A DNA stretch of 8,641 nucleotides. Origin: Gemmatimonadota bacterium (GTDB lineage Bacteria; Gemmatimonadota; Gemmatimonadetes; Longimicrobiales; Longimicrobiaceae). The notes beneath the pieces are model-generated. The model had not been told where the DNA came from, ran no database searches, and was given only the letters and a program-made list of their open reading frames with translations. The stretch spans positions 1 through 8,641 of the forward strand of contig JAHWJJ010000177.1 in NCBI GenBank assembly GCA_019348475.1, written 5' to 3'. Made by a program: the position numbers and the translations under genes. The stretch's first letter is position 1; each line of letters begins with the position of its first letter. Shown here piece after piece: positions 6,355-8,641 of the stretch.

Positions 6355-6586
6355 CGTTGCGAAGCTGATCCGGTCGTCGCCGCGTCCGCAGGAGCGAATG
6401 AATTCGCCGCTGGAAATTCGCCAAGTCCGCCTGCGCGGACTGCCCCTGCCGCACGCCTGGTGAGTGCACACCCGCGGCCCTCGAGCCGGTGAAGCCCCGC
6501 GCGGTTTGCGGGGCTTTCCGCAGTTGTTGCGGCGGCTTCAGCCGCTCCGGCGCGGGCCGCGCCACTGCGGCCCTCCGCCGGGCGCG
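6355..6586. repeat. Tandem intergenic repeat, copy B
   Basis: Second copy of the 240-bp-period repeat, lying 24 bp downstream of the DUF218 gene stop. It keeps the GCGAAT-ga-ATTCGC dyad (two bases closer to the core-proximal hairpin than in A), GTCCGC/GCGGAC (6425-6440) and the AAGCCCCGC/GCGGGGCTT hairpin. Two substitutions near 6557-6559 break the long-range pairing available in copy A. Similarity to A fades at both ends. Confidence 0.9.
6492..6516. terminator. Terminator-like hairpin in repeat copy B
   Basis: Same 9-bp stem as in copy A, with loop GCGGTTT. It is the nearest strong hairpin after the DUF218 gene (95 nt past the stop) and may end that transcript, although the following CACCGG is not a T tract. 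Confidence 0.35.
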
Positions 6587-6610
6587 CCACACCCCATCCG
6601 CCGCGGGTCC

Positions 6611-7276
6611 CTACAGCGCCTGGAGCAGCGCGAAGGGGAGGCTGAAGCTCTCGCGAATGAGATGCTTGCGCTCTTCTTCGCGGTTTTGCGAGATGGGGCT
6701 GGTGCGCGTGGGCGAGGTGTAGCCCGTGAAGCCCACGCGCCTGGCCAGCAGCTTCAGGCGCAGCATGTGGAACGGATCGCTCACCAGCACGGCGGTTTTC
6801 ATGTTGCGCCCGCGCATCAGCCGCGACACGGCGCGCATGGACTCCAGCGTGGTCATCCCTCCGCGCTCGGTGAGGATGGCCGCCGCGGGGACGCCCTGGC
6901 GCACGGCGTAGCGGCGGCTGACCACGGCCTCGCTGACGGTGTCGCCAGGCGCGGTGCCCCCGGTCATGATGAGAACGGGCGCCACGCCGCGCTCGTACAG
7001 CCGCACCGCGTGGTCCAGCCGCGCCTTGAGCACGGGTGAAGGCCGCCCGTCGTACTGGGCCGCGCCCAGGACCACGATGGCGTCGGACTTCCGCGCCTCG
7101 TTGCGGCGCCCCCACAGGTGGATGGCCGCCACGGAGAGCGCCCAGCCGCCGACCAGGATCAGCCCCAGCTTCACCATCCCGCGCAGGATGCGCACGGGGA
7201 GCGGCCCGCGCCGCCGCGCGCGCGGGGGGCCGGCGAGCGTGGCGTCGCCGTCGGGCGGAGGCGGCGAGGCGGTCAC
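6611..7276 (-). CDS. Membrane-anchored DUF218 (YdcF/SanA/ElyC-like) protein
   Basis: The 221-residue protein has a proline/arginine-rich cytoplasmic N-terminus, one membrane helix (about 35-55, VKLGLILVGGWALSVAAIHLW), and a DUF218 domain beginning SDAIVVLGAAQYDGRPS (64-80), with PVLIMTGG, TTLESMRAV and VSDPFHMLRLK (165-175) as the conserved blocks. DUF218 relatives SanA and ElyC affect envelope integrity and peptidoglycan precursor handling; YdcF binds S-adenosylmethionine. The exact reaction is not established, so only an envelope role is suggested. I use the GTG at 7276, which overlaps the stop of the TPR gene as GTGA and implies coupled translation; ATG at 7177 just before the helix is an alternative giving 188 residues. 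The repeat region follows its TAG stop. Confidence 0.88.
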   Translation of the reverse strand: MTASPPPPDGDATLAGPPRARRRGPLPVRILRGMVKLGLILVGGWALSVAAIHLWGRRNEARKSDAIVVLGAAQYDGRPSPVLKARLDHAVRLYERGVAPVLIMTGGTAPGDTVSEAVVSRRYAVRQGVPAAAILTERGGMTTLESMRAVSRLMRGRNMKTAVLVSDPFHMLRLKLLARRVGFTGYTSPTRTSPISQNREEERKHLIRESFSLPFALLQAL

Positions 7277-8151
7277 GCGCGCTGCAGCAGCCGCTCGCGC
7301 AGCAGCGAGGGCCCAAAGTCCAGGCGCAGGAACTCCTCCGACGCTTCGGCGCCTGCCTCCACGCGGTCCTCCACCTCCGAGATCAGCTCCCGGTCGCTGC
7401 TGTCCGCCGCCTGCCCGGCGCGGGCCAGGGCCTCCCACGCGGGGTCCTCCCACCCCTCCGCCGCCATCGCCAGGGCGGCGATCAGCTGCACCTCGACGTC
7501 GTCGTCGCGCTCCTGCGCGGCCTGGTGAAGCTGCTCGGCCCCTTCTTCGCCGCGCCCGGCATCCACCAGCGCCAGCCCGAACAGCCCGCGCAGCCATGCG
7601 TCGCCGGGGGTGCGCGAAAGGGCTTCCTCCAGCGCATCCAGCCCCTCGGGGGCGCGGCCCGCCAGCAGCAGCGCCATCCCCAGCTCCGCGTGCACGGCGC
7701 CGTCTTCCGGGGCCAGGTCGCGCGCGGCGCGCAGCTCGGCCAGGGCATCCTCGAACAGCCCCTCGCGCGCCAGGTACGCGCCGTACGCGGCGCGCGCAAA
7801 GGGAAACTCGGGCGCGGTGAGCGCGGCCAGGCGCAGGGCGCGCTCGGCCTCGGGGTCGTCCAGGGCGGAGAGGCCGCTCCCCGCCGTGGCCAGCACGAAC
7901 GGGTCCTGCGGCTCCATGGCGAGCGCGCGGCGGAACATCTCGTACGCCTCGCCCTCCTCGCCCACGCGCTGCGCGGCCAGCCCCGCCCAGCACAGCAGCA
8001 GCGCGTCGTCGCCGTGCTCGTCCAGCGCCTGTTCCAGCAGGTCGTGCACCTGGTCCCACAGCTCGTCGCCGGCAAGCGACTGCGCCTGCGCCACGATGCC
8101 GTCGATCGTGGCGGTGCGCTCGTCGTCCACCGGCTGGCCGTGCTCGCTCAT
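7273..8151 (-). CDS. Tetratricopeptide repeat (TPR) protein
   Basis: The 292-residue, strongly acidic protein consists of about five or six helical TPR units covering roughly residues 31-217, for example LLLCWAGLAAQRVGEEGEAY (51-70), followed by RRALAMEPQD, and AYLAREGLFEDALAELRAAR (125-144), followed by DLAPED; later units are less regular. The C-terminal tail EEFLRLDFGPSLLRERLLQR is separate. TPR arrays are protein-docking scaffolds; there is no enzyme motif, signal peptide or membrane helix, so it is probably cytoplasmic. The ATG at 8151 (MSEHGQPVDD) has GGAG 7 bases upstream; the open frame to 8229 lacks TPR character. The gene is first of a two-gene unit with the DUF218 gene, overlapping by GTGA, which suggests the two products work together. 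Partner proteins are unknown. Confidence 0.88.
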   Translation of the reverse strand: MSEHGQPVDDERTATIDGIVAQAQSLAGDELWDQVHDLLEQALDEHGDDALLLCWAGLAAQRVGEEGEAYEMFRRALAMEPQDPFVLATAGSGLSALDDPEAERALRLAALTAPEFPFARAAYGAYLAREGLFEDALAELRAARDLAPEDGAVHAELGMALLLAGRAPEGLDALEEALSRTPGDAWLRGLFGLALVDAGRGEEGAEQLHQAAQERDDDVEVQLIAALAMAAEGWEDPAWEALARAGQAADSSDRELISEVEDRVEAGAEASEEFLRLDFGPSLLRERLLQRA

Positions 8152-8641
8152 CCGCTCCGCTTCCTCGTCGTACCGCGGCGCGTACTTCGCGCCCGATGGA
8201 ATCCTGCCCCGCCGTGCCGCGCTTCGCAAGGTGCGCTCCGCAGCAGCGGCGCACCGCGCCTGACGCCGACACGCGGCGCGCTTCGTCGTGCGGCGCGTGC
8301 GAGATCATCGCGCGGCGAACGGGAATCGTCGCGCCGCGGAGGAGGAGATCGGACCGGAGTGAGGGCAGGGCAGGGAGCAGAAGCGAAAGCAGGAATGCTC
8401 GCACACGCGGCGGGACGCGTCGTTCCCGAGCCCGCGGCCCAGCTTCCGGCGCCGCCGCGTCACGCGTCTGGTCCCGCCGGATTTCAACCTTGGCAAGCTC
8501 GCCCGGATCTTGTGAGCGCGGTTAAGAGCCGGGCTTGTCCACGCTGTTGTCCAGTGTCGAAGCCTGGGCGGCCTTTTACAGATCGCGATCGGGTGGATGA
8601 TGTGCCCCGGCGGGCCCGCGCCGCGCCACCTTGATCCCTGC
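8152..8641. other. Right-hand intergenic region, no gene supported
   Basis: Open frames here (for example minus 8305-8496, 63 codons) are arginine/serine-rich and show no domain or good ribosome-binding site. Visible small structures are a bulged 10-bp hairpin (8230-8255) in the leader of the TPR gene, two direct TTGTCCA repeats 12 bp apart (8535 and 8547), and the palindrome GATCGCGATC (8581-8590). The TPR operon promoter should be here but I cannot pick hexamers with confidence. Confidence 0.5.

Noticed and set aside
6115..6586. CRISPR array
   Set aside because: There are only two units of about 230 bp, without short repeats or unique spacers, and no cas genes nearby.
6224..7039. GTG-started frames at 6224 and 6464 giving similar arginine-rich peptides in each repeat copy
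   Set aside because: The similarity follows directly from the 240-bp DNA repeat (a multiple of three). There is no ribosome-binding site, the composition is not protein-like, and the second frame runs on antisense to the DUF218 gene.
6611..8404. 597-codon minus-strand frame covering both the TPR and DUF218 region
   Set aside because: Only its last 221 codons are the DUF218 protein; the rest is an out-of-frame read through the TPR gene and its leader, so it is not a fusion protein.
8305..8496. Small 63-codon minus-strand frame upstream of the TPR gene
   Set aside because: Arg/Ser-rich composition, no ribosome-binding site and no recognisable domain.

Overview
The window is GC-rich throughout, and its genes look like those of a free-living Gram-negative bacterium. 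Best guess at the source is a Gemmatimonadota member of the Longimicrobium type. That is inferred from the base composition, an outer-membrane barrel with a signal peptide, an ECF sigma factor with a separate zinc-finger anti-sigma gene, a paired M16 peptidase operon and hairpin-rich intergenic repeats. There is no rRNA or marker gene to prove it. I found no rRNA, tRNA, CRISPR array, transposase, prophage or restriction/defence cassette.

Left part (1-2210): a truncated anti-sigma factor gene (minus) runs off the left edge, with an ECF-type promoter candidate in front of it. A small outer-membrane beta-barrel gene (plus, 783-1376) follows, with a promoter candidate and a leader of about 160 nt that contains a strong hairpin. 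It converges on an ECF sigma-70 gene (minus, 1575-2210). The gap between the two holds two back-to-back hairpins, one suited to terminate each gene; the sigma-side terminator is very clear. The sigma factor and anti-sigma factor may form one envelope-stress regulatory unit that includes the barrel protein, but that is inference.

Middle (2482-6063): a Nudix ADP-ribose pyrophosphatase (minus) is followed by a gap carrying a strong terminator. Then comes a two-gene M16 zinc peptidase operon (minus). The upstream gene has the HxxEH zinc motif and the downstream gene has lost it, and the two overlap by ATGA. This matches the known catalytic plus non-catalytic heteropair arrangement of bacterial M16B peptidases.

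Right part (6064-8641): the M16 operon is separated from the next operon by two tandem copies of a hairpin-rich repeat at an exact 240-bp period, about 96% identical over a 150-bp core. Beyond it lies a two-gene unit (minus): a TPR protein followed by a membrane-anchored DUF218 (YdcF/SanA/ElyC-like) protein, overlapping by GTGA. The last 490 bp contain no gene I can support.

Overall the genes are ordinary envelope, regulation and housekeeping functions. The least explained element is the 240-bp tandem repeat with its competing hairpins. I do not see convincing evidence of a new multi-gene system.
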